Counted from the stretch's first letter, positions 1 through 12,046 are shown. The stretch: DNA of 64,000 nucleotides from Stichopus chloronotus (GCA_021234535.1 SFZH01000008.1:21849091-21913090); one strand, 5' to 3'. Notes: generated by a model not told the origin, from the letters alone. Program-made: numbers and translations.

Positions 1-447
1 TAGCACACCTACTTTACAGTACGCTGTAAGACAGCATACAGTAGACTAGCATCACAAACTAATCCACAATATTCATCATGTCAATTACATGGCTTAGCAT
101 CATAAATCAATATCACACATACTGTATAACGTCAATTACATACTTTACCAATGTTACACAATAATCACCAAACATTATGACATATTCAGGGGCTGTCATA
201 GGCCTGCAGCTCTGTGTTACAGAAAGGAACTTGTAGTATGATCTATACATAGAAACAACACAACAGACTATAATGTCTGTGGTTAATTCTCAGAGCATGA
301 ACTACAACAACACATAAATGAATATCCAACAAGCTTAACAAGCATGTACTGTAAGGTTCTGAACAAAATGTAACAGAGTAATGCTCATCGTTTATGAATA
401 AGGTAAGCAAACACATGTGTAAATGGAATATCCTCTGCATATGATTC
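1..447. other. No gene seen (downstream of KY-like gene)
   Basis: AT-rich sequence past the last readable KY-like codon. The 70-residue open frame at 243-455 (minus) has no recognisable domain and is judged spurious. No polyadenylation signal could be assigned with confidence. Confidence 0.4.
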
Positions 448-1720
448 CTAAGCAAAAATCTTCAGCACAAAGTATCCATTGCATCTGAAATCGATGACAA
501 AGGAGCATTGCTGTGGCGAGGATTGCATTTGGATGTCTCCATGAAATTACACCGCCTTGTGGTAAAAATGAAAGGTATATTCACGAGGATGGCGATGTGC
601 CACCTCCAGGATCACGATCGACTGATCTGTCTCGATGAACGGATCCAAATGCGATATGGGATTCAGCTCAAGTACTTCAAAGGCCTTTGTTGGTCCCCAC
701 CCCTCACAGGGCCTCAGAGCTGGGAATGGTTCCCGGGAGGGCCTTGTGGTGTTAGCAATGATGAGATAGCTGCACAGATGGACCGGGTTTGAATGACCCT
801 CATATACAAAGATGTGAAGACCATAACGATCCGGACGAGGTGGAATCACAGTGAATATCAGTTTATCGCTCACACATTGCTGCATAACATAAGAGCACAA
901 CTGAGTCGCATCTTGTCCCCAAGCAGTAAATGAATGTGAAAAAGACACCTGTAAGGTCCTCTTAAAGACTATGCAGATATCTTGACTGTCCTGGGTAAAG
1001 ATAACTCCAGATCGATGGGAGACAGGAACTAAACCAGCATTCATGACCCCGATTGGTCCCCAGTGGTCAGCAGGAGACAGTGGAAGTGGAACTGAGTCTT
1101 TACTAGGTGCATGGCAATATACAAGATATCTAGATATCTCAGTTGGACTTTCCACATTTAGTTCACCATCGACAAACTGTCTTTCATCACTTATTTGATG
1201 TATGAATTCATACTGGTCATATAGAATGCCTTGACTGGACTTCTCTCTCCCAGAATAGGCCTCCAAAGACGGCAGGACATGAGGAAGCCCTGGGGACATG
1301 AAATCCTGATATCTATCTCACCTTGAGGTGCCAGTTTAACAGCATGTTGGTGATCTTGAAGACCGAAACTATATTTAAAGAAGTCCGGCTTGAGTAAAAC
1401 GGATCGGTTGAATTATCCAGAGTGACAGCTTTCCTTAACAACTGCCAGGAAGAATCGCTTGGAAGGTGGCTGGAAATGATGACCTCTAGGTCAACTAAAA
1501 AGTAATGTTCATCATAGTCAAATCTGAATGGGTCAAAGGTCACTGATCCTGCAATGTGAGAGACAAACAAGTTGCAGTCCAAAAGTGCCAATAACCATCA
1601 ATCCTGACAGCATTCCAGGTGTGATGGTACCCAGGGTCCTGAGGGTCAATTTCAAGTCCAGGGGTGTATACCTTCATTTCAGCGATACCGGTTATCTCAA
1701 CACACTGAAGACCAACAAAT
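448..1720 (-). pseudogene. KY-like terminal exon with three frameshifts and one nonsense codon
   Basis: One long exon carries the His (HTWNAV) and Asp (LDC) of the transglutaminase-like triad, the DEHYFLVD block and the C-terminal repeats (SHRSGVI, GLHIFVYE, HLCSYLI). Family-like sequence moves through the three frames at 1,581-1,584, 1,411-1,412 and 1,265-1,267. Each shift is explained by one missing T in a T run of the coding strand. After the TAA at 547-549 the same frame still reads domain-like sequence (CSFVIDFRCNGYFVLKIFA) to TAG at 448. Known for the family: this part forms Ig-like beta domains. Whether the lesions are biological is not decidable here. Confidence 0.72.
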
Positions 1721-2443
1721 CTGTGATAAATAGCAATATATGAATTTTTTGAGTTGCAACAAGAATATTTGGTATATCATAGAGTAAAGTAGTAATTTCA
1801 AAAGCATTCTTTTTAGGTGTAAAAACCATGGTCAATTAAAGATTATGACTTGAAAATCAAAATCATGCTTTCATTTCCTTTTGAATTAAACCTTTTTTTT
1901 GTAACCTTGAAAAATATGTACCGTATGTTTTATACAGAGGGCTACATGGTCAAACCACTCAATGAAATAATAAGGCAGTGTTCACATTTTGTGATGAGAG
2001 TGTAAGTGAATGAACTTAAGCATTTTACACCTCAGCTCAGCAATGTCCAGTGTACAGTAGATGAAAATTGGACCATTGAATGCACTTCATGAGCTTTGTG
2101 GTATACATTTTTGAAATATTTCCCATTAGGTACACTTTGACTAATTGCAAGACTGATATCCTCCTTCCTTGTTATTTGGACATAACATTCCAAACAATCC
2201 TTCCTATGACCTTGATGTTTTCACATCATTATGCTCTTTTTTTGCCTTCTGTCTACCGTGAGGAAATTTACAAAAAGTGATTAAAACTTGCAGTTTACTA
2301 GATAAGGTGATGTATTCCAACATGATCACAACCATGATTGTCTTAAAATCCTGTGTCCTTTCCATCAAAAATAATTTGGCTAAAATAATTTGAAGACAAT
2401 ATGGACAAAATAAAGACTTTTTTTTCTCTAGAATAATACTCAC

Positions 2444-2679
2444 CTGCACATGCGCATGAACAGAGTTGAAAATGTAATCTTTTCCTGGTAAAGGCCTTTA
2501 AGTACTCCCAGAGGTGTATCATCTACTACATCATTAAGGTTCATCTCATCACAGTTTTGTGCTGTGATCCATCTGAAGACAACTCTAGCCTTCTCCAGCT
2601 CTGTGGTGGCAATACTGGTCAGCTCATTGACCAATGAAGAAAAGGTTGGTTGGGTCACCAGGCTGACAGTCTGGGCCAG
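2444..2679 (-). CDS. KY-like exon: transglutaminase-like core, first half
   Basis: A 236-bp exon with acceptor ...CTGTATAG before 2,679 and donor GTGAGT after 2,444; it enters in phase 0 and leaves in phase 2. It encodes the FSSLVNELT, EKARVVFRWITAQN and LFMRMCR segments typical of KY/hillarin transglutaminase-like domains. The next exon starts at 1,720 after ATCACAG and completes the split Arg codon, giving a continuous family-like sequence (CRFVGLQCVEITG). Where the nucleophilic Cys is expected, eleven residues before the Cys of MRMC, this protein has Lys. Confidence 0.8.
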
Positions 2680-3440
2680 CTATACAGTAGATGATGTTAA
2701 TAAAGTGATGGGAAATGAGAGAACGTGACCCAGAATGATGGTCTGGCCTACAGTAGGTATGGAAGATGTTAATCACAAGTGATGGACATAAGACAAAAAG
2801 AAAAAGACAAATATGCACAGAACGAAAACACAGTACGTAACCAGAAAAGTTGCCATGTAAAAAGGAATATAGAACAACAGTGTATTGAGGAGCAAAATAC
2901 ATAAGGAATTGTTGCAAACATGTCAACCCCCTCTCCACCATTCCCCCACCCCCACCCCATCTTTCCTTCTGTTGCCACAAGATGGTGTTGACAAACGCAC
3001 AGAGTAAAGCAATAGGTAAACTGCATGCATCTCTAGAAACAACTTCAAATGACTTCTACTCTGCACACTTTCACCTGCCCTGATATTTCCCCTCTCCCTT
3101 TCTATTCCTCCCTTCTTCCCCTTGATCCCCTCTAGTGGCCCACTCTTCTTTCCTAAGCAGGCCCTGCCATTGAATACAAGTAAACTGTTGTACTTCTAAC
3201 AACGTCAGCAATGCTTTCCTAAAGAGTACCCCAAACATAATGACCACTTCGAACAGTTCTAGATCATCCAATCCAGGGCTTGTATCTGAATGAATTTAAG
3301 CAAATGTATGGGGGAAATAAAAGTATGGGGCAATTGTGGAAACATACTGTAGATGGGAGGGGATCGGATACTTGAGAGGACATTTTGCCATCTCTTTGGC
3401 GAGATGCACACAGTCTTGTTAGACAATTTGAAACATGAAT

Positions 3441-3849
3441 TAGTGTTGAACTGATTATCGGTTAGTAGTATCAGTATCGGCTGATAATGGCGTTGTCGGT
3501 GAGATATCAGTATCAGTAAAAATGACCGCTACCTCCGATAAGGGCAACCGATAACAAGCCTTTGTCATTCTTCCATGGACAAGAGTGTGAAAACTTTGCA
3601 GAGCTCACCTGCGTCGCTGTAAAGTTTCAAATCATGGTTTCTCCGTGTGCAAAACATTCTTGTGAGACAAACAAATGTAAACTTACAGTTAGTGACAGTC
3701 CCAAGGTAGTGTTCAACTTATATTATTGTAATGGTAATACTGTTTACAAAAGAATCTTTGTTTTTCTTTGTTATCGGTATCGGTATCGGACCGATATTGA
3801 CTGTGACTTATCGGCAATTTCCGATATCATTGTTATCGGCTCAACACTA
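3441..3849. mobile_element. hAT-type MITE with 8-bp target-site duplication
   Basis: A 409-bp non-coding element with imperfect terminal inverted repeats, TAGTGTTGA at the left and TCAACACTA at the right, then many ATCGG/CCGAT repeats inside. It is flanked on both sides by the perfect 8-bp duplication ACATGAAT (3,433-3,440 and 3,850-3,857). Length, TIR and 8-bp duplication fit a hAT-derived MITE. The 97-residue open frame inside it is a by-product of the repeats. Confidence 0.85.
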
Positions 3850-6511
3850 ACATGAATAACCAAATTCTCCAATATTTAGAGATAAAACATTCTTGATAGA
3901 GACCAATGATTCATCTTTCTGTTGTGACACTTTTTATGGAAAACCTTTATATACTTTAAGTAGGATAGGGAGTTGTAAAATATATCTTGCATAACTGTTT
4001 GCTCTTTCCTTCTCCATTCAAGTAGAAGAATATCTATGCAACAGAATTGTGGTACAAAATGATCTGCCAATGACAAATTTTGTTAAAGGGCACCCATGTA
4101 GAGAGAAAAAATTTCTTAATTTTTTAATTTTTCTTATGTTTTAGCCCGCAAGATAACATTCATGAGTATGTGTTTTAAGTCTCTCCTTAACTTTGCAGGA
4201 GGAATGTTGTTGATGGAAAGCCATTGATGTCTATCTGCTTTTCCTACAGCACAAATATCCCAGTGAAGTTAAGTAAAGGCTGTATTGCATCACCCTAAGC
4301 TATATTTTTACCTCCCTGAAAGGAAAATTCTCAACTGGTTGTAAGTTACAGTACTCTTAGATTGCAAGCAAATTCGAAAGATGCAGAGCAGCTCATATTA
4401 CACGGTGTACACAGGGATCCATTGTTTTAATTACACAAGTGGAGGAATATAAGACAGGCTGAGCTAGAGACTAGAGGTAGGTGGTTGGGAGAATTGAAAC
4501 TGTCTGGGGTGATGCATTACAGCCTTTAACATCAGTGCACTATACGCCTTCTGTCTAGTAGTAGATCCCTGATAGAGCTACAAATGAAAGCGAAAGTATG
4601 TGCCAGTATCATGTTTGTACAGTGTTGTATATATATTCTGAATCTAACTCAGCACAATCAACGTGTGTACCGTAGAAGTTTAATTTTAACAACTTCCTGG
4701 TTGAAGAACATTTCAGTTTGTACCTGCACATACAGTATGTATTCAAGCAGCTCTACTGCAGCATGTACATGGAATAACATGCACAGGAGAGGATTCCTAA
4801 AATACTGTACGCAGAGTGTATGCGGCATAGAAACCTCCAAATGCAATTAGAGAATTGTGTGTGGCAACCTGTATTGTTTAATAGCCTACATATTGTTCAA
4901 TAGCCTGCACATAGTATGCAGTACTATGACTGGTCTTGGTCTTGCACCACACCATGTCCATAGATACAGGGCTATAGTACATGTACAGTAATAACATACA
5001 TCTTAAACAACAGAGCAGCCGTTCCCCTCTCAACCCCACAAGTATTCTTTAATACCTCAATAACAGCTAGCACATGGCACAATATCAGAATATACAGCAT
5101 TCCAAATAGCACAAAATTCTATTGGATGTACACCACTCTTGTCTTTTTAACCATAAGCATACTGTGACGAAACTGTGAATCTGTGACACAGGTAGGCACT
5201 GCCAGACAGGCCAGAACAATATCTGAGGTTAGTATGTCACATCAGGGAGTCTACAAATCTCTGTCAAGATAAATATCACACTGACTTGTATCTCAATAGG
5301 AACATATTGCTCAATATTTTTAACAGGCCAGTGTCACATATAAACCTGCATCTCTATTCATAAATTTGTTCAGAGCTATAAGCCAGACTGATCTGCATTC
5401 AAGCACAAAAACTGTTTGGTCACTGATATGACTTGCCTGGTATGCAACTACCCAACCTACAGTACTATGACTATAGTGTACATTCTGTAAACATGAAAAC
5501 CTGTCATGTGCCTGTGCCTGTGTCTGTGCAGGTTTTTCGACTTACTTCATCAGAGCATGAGTCATCTTCTAACACCTTGCTCATCATCTCCTCTAAATCT
5601 CTAATCCAATTAAGTCACTCATTTATAGACTCAAAAGTGATGTTTAAAGACAAAAACCAATCAAAGCAGACAGTTTCAATTCTCCCAACCACTAACATAA
5701 TGTCCCTCACCAAGTCTGTCTTAAATTCCTCCACATGTGTAATCAAAACAATGAATCCCTGTGTACACTGTGTACTATGAGCTGCACTGCATCTTTTCAA
5801 TTTGCTATCAAAAGTATAACCAGTTGAGAATTTTGCTATCCCCAAGCCAAAATATGGTTTGGGATGAGTTACTACCTTAAGCAAGTACTTCAGGCAATGG
5901 CAATTTGCTTATAAGTGTAATATAGTTATTTTAATTTATAGCAAATGGATATTACAATAAGTACGAAGCTTGTTTGCTTACAAGAGAAATCAAGAGATAC
6001 TGTAAGTATGGGGATAGGGGGAGAAGTCTGCAGAGGTGCAAAATAAGGTTAATGAGTCCTCTACCAACATGGGATCCAGTTCTGCTAAAAATTATTTTGT
6101 GGTTTAAACTTTCAGTCACAGGGCTAGTCAGAGAGATGTAGCAAAAAGTAGTGCTAGGGCAAGGTTTGTGTCAGGATACATAGGGTCAAGGTTCATACAG
6201 TGGGGCATAAGAGCATAGACAAGCAGCCATACAAATAACGCCAACAATTTTACAATGCTCAAGACAAGGATCGTTCAACAAGCATACTTTAGGGTCCAAC
6301 ACGAACAGATGGTAAAATAATTACATAAAAATTAAATCTCTGACCCAATCACTTTACAAACAAGAAAACAAAGCACGTTGGAAAGGAACACTGAAGAAGA
6401 AAAAAGAGGAAGTTGTCTACTGTATGTTCAGAACATGCTGACATTTAATTTGCATACATTCTCCCTGATTTGCATAGCAATATCACATAAAACCTTTCTC
6501 ATCTCATAATG

Positions 6512-7460
6512 TTACTGGTAACAAATATCTGCTGACTTTACAACATCACATTCTAATCTAGTCTCATCTGAGAACTGAACGAACATCCCCCTCCCTCCTC
6601 CTCCTCCTTCTTCTCCTTCTCCTCCTTCTCCTCCTCCTTCTCCTCCTTCTCCTCCTTCTCCTCCTTCTCCTCCTCCTTCTCCTCCTTCTCCTCCTTCTCC
6701 TCCTTCTCCTCCTCCTTCTCCTCCTTCTCCTCCTTCTCCTCCTTCTCCTTCTTCTCCTTCTTCTCCTTCTTCTTCTTCTTCTTCTTCACTTGTTATCAAC
6801 ATCACGGTCTTCATCTGCAGTTTCTGTTTCTCTTCCTGAACCTTCCTCCGCATCATGCTGACATTCTGACAATGCTCCAACATCATCAGATCTAGTTCTT
6901 TGTCAGGACAAATCTTCCATTCATCCTTGAGGCTGGTTGTGATATTGAGATCGTAGGATTCCAACTCCTCCTCCAGGGCAGTTATTTCTTCCTTCGTCAG
7001 TACACTGCAGTCTTCATCCAGACAATCATCCAGATTAACGGCATCACCGGGTCTCACAACCAAACCTGCCTCTTCATCCTCTAGAATTGCTAAAATAGCC
7101 TGTTCATAATTTTTCAAGTCTCTTTCAGCATCTTCTTCTACATTTATTGCTTTCTCCTCCTCATCTGTCATGTTTTGGTAGTAATTCATATTTATATCTG
7201 ATTCAGAAGACACAGGAGTAGCAGCATCAGTTGTGCCCAGACCAACGACATCAGGAATATTCCCTCCAGGTTTCTGAACTTTTAAAGAGATGGACAACAA
7301 CTCATTTGGTAATTTCTTGTCGTCTGTATCATGAGATTCCTTACACCATTCTTCATCTTCATCAGGTGAAATTTCTGATTTCTGATTGAAATGGATCAGG
7401 ATTTCGGTGTTTGGCTTCGTCTGTCACAATCTCTTGGTCCAGTGAGGGAGTATCATCACC
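6512..7460 (-). pseudogene. Coiled-coil module exon with Glu/Gly low-complexity tail
   Basis: Probable exon after an acceptor ending at 7,461. An acidic start (DDTPSLDQEIVTDEAKH) is followed by a change of frame near 7,375, then a long acidic, coiled-coil-prone segment. Residues LTKEEITALEEELESY and PDKELDLMMLEH align with LSEEELNSLEED and PDEELNIVISELH of the 12-kb exon, so this is a paralogous copy of the same ~70-residue module. The tail is Glu/Gly-rich, from the CTCCTT-type repeat at about 6,590-6,785, and the frame stops at 6,512. It lies in the large KY intron on the same strand. It may be a cassette exon, a nested gene or a decayed duplicate. No function can be named. Confidence 0.5.
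6590..6785. repeat. Polypyrimidine low-complexity repeat (CTCCTTCTC-type)
   Basis: About 195 bp of almost pure C/T on the plus strand in CTCCTTCTC-like units that vary between 9 and 15 bp. On the minus strand it reads Glu/Gly in one frame and Lys/Glu in another. Length polymorphism and slippage are expected. Confidence 0.95.
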
Positions 7461-10020
7461 CTATTTAGAAGAAGCATGCAACTTAACTAAACCTATTCAA
7501 ATGAACTTCAATTCCAATGAGAAACAAATCTCCATTGAACAGTTGCATTTTTATGCACGAACAAAAACAAGTCTTAGAAACATACTGTGAGATAGCAATA
7601 AAAGAGATAACAAATCTGCAAGGCTGTCTAAGCAAAGCAGTAACCATGACAACTGTCACAGCAAAATTGTGCAGGGCAAATGAATAGAAAGGAAAAGGTT
7701 AACATCAGCAATTTTACTGGAGATGAATACAGCTTTAGAGGAAGTGATGTACTGTACCCACAATGTGCGGAAATGATTTACAAATGACAATGTACTCTCT
7801 TTGTGGCATTTACAGTCTCACTGATTCTCTTTACCGTGACTCTTTACCTTGACTTCTTTTTTACTATAAGTGGCACAAAACCTCAAATAATACAAGATGA
7901 ACTAAAACTATGTTGTCTCTGAATTATGATCATTTCTCATAGATATGTAAGCTGTCAAGTCTGGTTTTACTTCTGAAATCATTGGAGGATGCATGCACAG
8001 TAGACAGGGCTCACTTGGAAGTGAGATCGCAAATGGATGTACAGTATACTTCTCCTCAAAATGAGGTAGATGCTTCATTAAAGTGCAGTTTAAACCTTTT
8101 TCCTTATTTGACATGCGTTAACAAAAACAGATTAGCTGTATTACAACAATTATAACGGAAAAAAAGTAATTCTCTCAATCCAGTGCACTTTGCTTCCAAA
8201 ATGATACATTCATGTTGTTTTGGTATGAACATGCTGGGCCATACACATCTATGGAAAAGCTGAAGTGCTCAAATAATGAGTAGCAGTTGTGAAAATTTTT
8301 CCGGTCTTTGGGAAATTATCGATGAAAATGCAATCGATGTGCATCTATATGTAATTGCAAATTGCACATTTTTTTCATTTGTGTAGCAACTTTACCTGCT
8401 TGAATTGCAGATTGCTACACATTGTGGGATACATTATTCCCTGCATATCCTCTCTGCATGGTGTGAGTGCCTTCTCATAAAATTGACCATTTATTTATCA
8501 GTAATTTTTTATACGTAAATGTGCAGAGTGATTCTCACAAGCTTTGTTGTAAAAGTAATGCACGAGTTGATTACAGAAAGCTAATACCAAACTTGGGCCA
8601 CAAGGTAAGATGAGAAAATTATTAAGCAGTGAGTTTGGGTCGACATAATATGGCAGGACATGATGAAGTTTATGGTTCTTGGAGGAATTAATGATAATAT
8701 TAATAAAACAATGATAAACTGCTTCCTGAAAACTATATTAGTTCAAACAGAAAGTACTCTCTACACTACTGCATATACTACAACCATAGAGCGGTATATT
8801 ACTCAGCAAATCAAACAAAATATGACCGAAAGTGAAATGCAATGACACACAAGCGTTGATGATATAGAAAAAGTGAAACCTCTGCTGCTGAACATAAATC
8901 ATTGACAGGATGTCATTGTAGTACAACAGCGGACAAACCACAGCGGACAAGCACATGGATAACCATGAATTCAACAGAAGAAGTAATCATGGAAAGAGCT
9001 TAGCTCAGTATTTACTAAAATCATAGCAACACAATGGAATGTAAGCAAGTGAAAAAGAAACAATAAACAAGCAGACTGTAGACTGAAACTCTTTGATAGT
9101 AATTGTCCAGATTGAGACATTTTGGTGTCCATTTATAATTTTTAGATTATTTTTGATTCCTTGCCGTAGGCAGGGGAATCTATGCAGTCCTGATGTCGTG
9201 TGTGTGTATTTATGATGTGGGTGTGTAAGGGTGTGTGTGTGTGTGACAGTTGCTCGTAAACACTCTATCTCAAGAAGGGTAACTCTGAGTTATTTCATTT
9301 TTGGCATGTAGGTTACCCACATTGAGTAGATGATCCCTATTGTTTTTGGTGTCCAAATCTTGCATATTAATGAGGTTATGGGGAAAAACATAAAAAATGT
9401 TAAAACTGCCATAGTTCCTTATCCGTGGGTCAGATTTGTTTTAAACTTGATAAAGTTGTCTGTTATTAACAGGTTCACGACCCTGTGAAATTTAATGCTT
9501 ATCAATAGTGATGAAGGGATAATTTTTCACTATAAAACAATAATAATAGCCTAAACACCATTATTGTGGTTATTATAAACTACCGTACAAATGCATATGG
9601 GGCTACATTGTACAAAATTACTATTGGTTCCCTCGCACACAGTTAACTCAATGGGGTTACTCCAGATTTAATTCTACAGTACTGCATTTGTAACTTAGTG
9701 AGTAACTTCTAGTGTGAGGGGCCTCGATAAGTTGTCCAGAGAGATAGTCTTGGTATGGGGGGTCATGGGGTCAGATAGACAAGGTGGCATGCATTGGAAT
9801 GTTAATGGGTTTTTAAAAAAATTGAGGAAAGTAAAATACCATCTGTTCTGTCATTTATTTGGATAATATCAATATCCAGAGGAACAGCTGGTAGCAGAAC
9901 AAGGTTTCTTAACAATCAAATTGGATTGCTTTCAATCATATTTCACAATGTCGGAAAGGATGGGGGAAGCAAAAATATTGAGGAGGAATCATAACTCATG
10001 GTCAACTTACGAGGACACGT
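7461..10020. other. No gene seen; contains a dispersed repeat
   Basis: Intronic or intergenic AT-rich DNA. Short open frames (7,908-8,114; 8,660-8,974) show no domain. It holds a TG-rich microsatellite at about 9,205-9,245 and the left member of an inverted dispersed repeat pair (about 9,225-9,642). Confidence 0.5.
9225..9642. repeat. Dispersed repeat, inverted relative to 26,437-26,840
   Basis: About 400 bp matching the reverse complement of 26,437-26,840 over nearly its whole length, with scattered substitutions and small indels. It includes the stretch around AAACTACCGTACAAAT. A shorter, weaker match lies near 25,150-25,260. No coding capacity. The edges are not defined by TIRs that I can see, so the class of element is unknown. 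Confidence 0.8.
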
Positions 10021-10459
10021 GTGTTAAAAGCTACTTGTAACAAGGAAGAAATTATCGCAGAGTCGATAAAGGAAAATTTGCAAAAGGCAGAGCGCCAACT
10101 TGAGGCAATGGAAGAGGTTAATGCTGATCTGGCTGGGTTGTTGTCTGATGAAGCATTTGAGCAAGCAGAAAGCTGGATGTTGGAATGCCAAAAGCATTAT
10201 ACTGAGGAGAGGGAGGAAGCATTGAAAAAGTTAAAGGAGGGAATTGAGTTTCAAATTAGCGTTGGAATTACCTAAGGCAGAAATTCCACCATACGATGTA
10301 GACCCAAGAACATTCTGGTGCTTCATGAAGAATTTTGAGGTAAATATGGCAGACAAGCTGAGTTCAGATGAGGTAAGGTTGAGTTATTTGATTCAACTAA
10401 CAACAGGCAAGACTAGAAGCAGCATTGATTACTGTGTGTTTCTTGGAGCTCAGAGATAA
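10021..10459 (+). pseudogene. BEL/Pao retrotransposon gag fragment
   Basis: Two overlapping frames give first a Lys/Glu-rich coiled segment (KENLQKAERQLEAMEE), then LPKAEIPPYDVDPRTFWCFM with KLSSDEVRLSYLIQLTTGK and IDYCVFL. The second block is the conserved gag region of BEL/Pao elements (the LPK...P.F.GDP...W..F...F pattern). A frameshift near 10,245 joins the two and the frame ends at 10,459. No zinc knuckle, protease, RT or LTR follows, so this is a decayed fragment. It lies on the plus strand, opposite to the host gene whose intron contains it. Confidence 0.7.
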
Positions 10460-11266
10460 TGTTGACTGATGTCATACTCATACTGTACTTGATGTGTGGG
10501 CTTTCTGGTTTGGTTCCATTGTTAAGAGCAACTTACGGGAGATTTAAATTCATGGCATCCCAAGAACCACAACTATCAGGACGGAAATTTGTCAAAACAG
10601 TGAAACACAATGAGAGCATCCTCACTACATTATTGGTAAAGAGGACACCAAAATTCCACACACTTGGCAGCCATGCAACAATAAGTACCCATGTTGACAA
10701 TGCAGACAAGTTACAAAGAAATAATGTTCTGCTCACATTTTGTTTGCAGGCAACTGCAGCTTTTCATAAATGACTGTCATGTTACAAAATGAATTATTCC
10801 TTATACTACTGTACCTAATCTCGCAGGCATGTTTCCTAATGGGGTGACTCAATCACACATGTGCTCACAGAAAATGTAAGATTGGTTAAAAGAAGACACC
10901 CTTGATACATCAAATTTACCACATGTAATAATCACAATAAAAATGAAATGTGCTGTCAATAAACATGAAACAACAGCTAGTCCATAAATATAATATGTAC
11001 AAGTGAACACAAATTGCATTTAACACAGCTCAGTTTACCAGTTTCAAAAGACATCTTAGGGGATACTGTCAACAGGTACTGTACTGTAGCTGTATGTAGT
11101 AACCACAACAATGTTTTAACAATTTAAAAAAAATTAAAATTGTTAGAGATCATCACAAGTTTTCAGTTGATTCATACGATTACAGATAAAATTTACTTAG
11201 TAAAGTAGTACAAAGAGTTTTATTGTGAGCCACACCAACCAATCCTAAAAGGATCCTTGCACTTAC

Positions 11267-11461
11267 TCTAATCGCATGGGCATCAAGGTCCCTGAAGATG
11301 GACGGATCGGTGTAGAGTTCACGTTTCCTCTTCACCGGATACTCCTCTGCTAAAGGCACAATCAAGAGATCAGTCGATTGGATGGGTGTTGTCCAAAATT
11401 GGGTGGCTGCTAGATTAGCCATGGTCTCTCCTAATTCTGGTAGCTCTTAAACTTCATCATC
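11267..11461 (-). CDS. Shared exon: end of coiled-coil frame, then KY start codon
   Basis: The acceptor TTGCTTCAG ends at 11,462 and a GTAAGT donor follows 11,267, so the exon is 195 bp (65 codons) with phase 0 at both ends. Joined to the exon ending at 11,667, the coiled-coil frame reads on into four codons (D-D-E-V) and a TAA at 11,447-11,449. Eight codons later, in the same frame, is the ATG at 11,420-11,422 that opens the KY-like protein. One exon therefore ends one protein and starts the next. Three readings are possible: a dicistronic transcript, a fusion protein broken by a nonsense change, or an alternative first exon. The sequence alone cannot separate them. Confidence 0.65.
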
Positions 11462-11666
11462 CTGAAGCAAAGATAACATGAAAATAAAAGACAGAAAATG
11501 AAAGGGCAAACACAAACAAGCAGCAAACATGGGTTTCAGTGAAAAAAAAAAAAAGGGCAGGATAAGAGTAGTTTACTTCTTAAGCCATGGCTTCACACAA
11601 ATCATGAGGCAGGTCACTAAGAGATGCCTGTAGTATTGTTAAGCTTCACACCTTATCAAGTCATAC

Positions 11667-12046
11667 CTCTTCATCTTCACTGCTACTCATGACATACTGG
11701 TGGTAAATCTCTGCCACTCGCAGATTCTCCTCCTCTTCTTCCTCCACAGTGGAAACAACATTGGCATGCCTCATTTCTAGTTTTCTCTTCATCTTTTCCT
11801 CCATCCGCAACCTCTCATTCTCCAGTCTGTTCTCCATGGCCTCCATATTACGGTGAAGTTCAGATATCACGATGTTCAGCTCCTCATCCGGGAACACCCC
11901 CCGTTGTTCTCTAAGTTCTCCTGGACTGCCTGTGAGTACTTCAGTGAGTCTTCTTCCAAACTATTCAATTCTTCCTCTGACAGTGTCTCCAGGTCATCTC
12001 GCTGGTTTTTCTCCTTCAATGAGAGAACATTGAAAATGAAGGTTTT
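11667..12046 (-). pseudogene. Coiled-coil module exon (one-base frameshift in a G run)
   Basis: Exon between acceptor GGTTTTCAG (exon from 12,046; an alternative starts at 12,013) and donor GTATGA after 11,667. The first part reads NQRDDLETLSEEELNSLEED and the second PDEELNIVISELHRNMEAM followed by a Glu run and an acidic end. The frame changes at the six-C run at 11,897-11,902 (plus strand). One extra base there makes the exon a multiple of three with phase 0 at both ends, matching its neighbours. The strongly charged heptads predict a coiled coil. The same module is found at 13.7-14.0 and 6.8-7.1 kb. The partner protein and function are unknown. Confidence 0.65.

Larger units (their letters stand above)
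448..11461 (-). pseudogene. Kyphoscoliosis peptidase (KY)/hillarin-like gene, with lesions
   Basis: Three exons join in phase: 11,461-11,267, 2,679-2,444 and 1,720-448. The first carries an ATG at 11,422 in good context and ends in the family-like stretch ELYTDPSIFRDLDAHAIR before a GTAAGT donor. The second holds the transglutaminase-like core start (EKARVVFRWITAQN). The third holds HTWNAV and an LDC motif, DEHYFLVD, then at least two C-terminal beta-sandwich repeats ending near NGYFVLKIFA and a TAG at 448-450. KY-family proteins act in muscle and cytoskeletal maintenance; hillarin binds septin/actin structures. Lesions: one base is missing relative to the frame in each of three short T runs (plus-strand A runs at 1,581, 1,411 and 1,265), and there is an in-frame TAA at 547-549. 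The three shifts cancel. It could be a pseudogene or a functional gene with assembly indels. The position of the catalytic Cys looks like Lys, so a pseudoenzyme is plausible. Family assignment is firm; function is inferred. Confidence 0.78.

Noticed and set aside
547..549. TAA codons read as Gln (altered genetic code), since both 547-549 and 11,447-11,449 would fit Gln
   Set aside because: Other frames (recombinase, gag, SET exon) end normally, and animals use TAA as stop; two lesions are simpler.
3562..3855. 97-residue plus-strand open frame
   Set aside because: It lies inside the hAT MITE and ends in its ATCGG repeats.
6553..6789. Lys/Glu protein of 78 residues
   Set aside because: Alternate frame of the polypyrimidine repeat.
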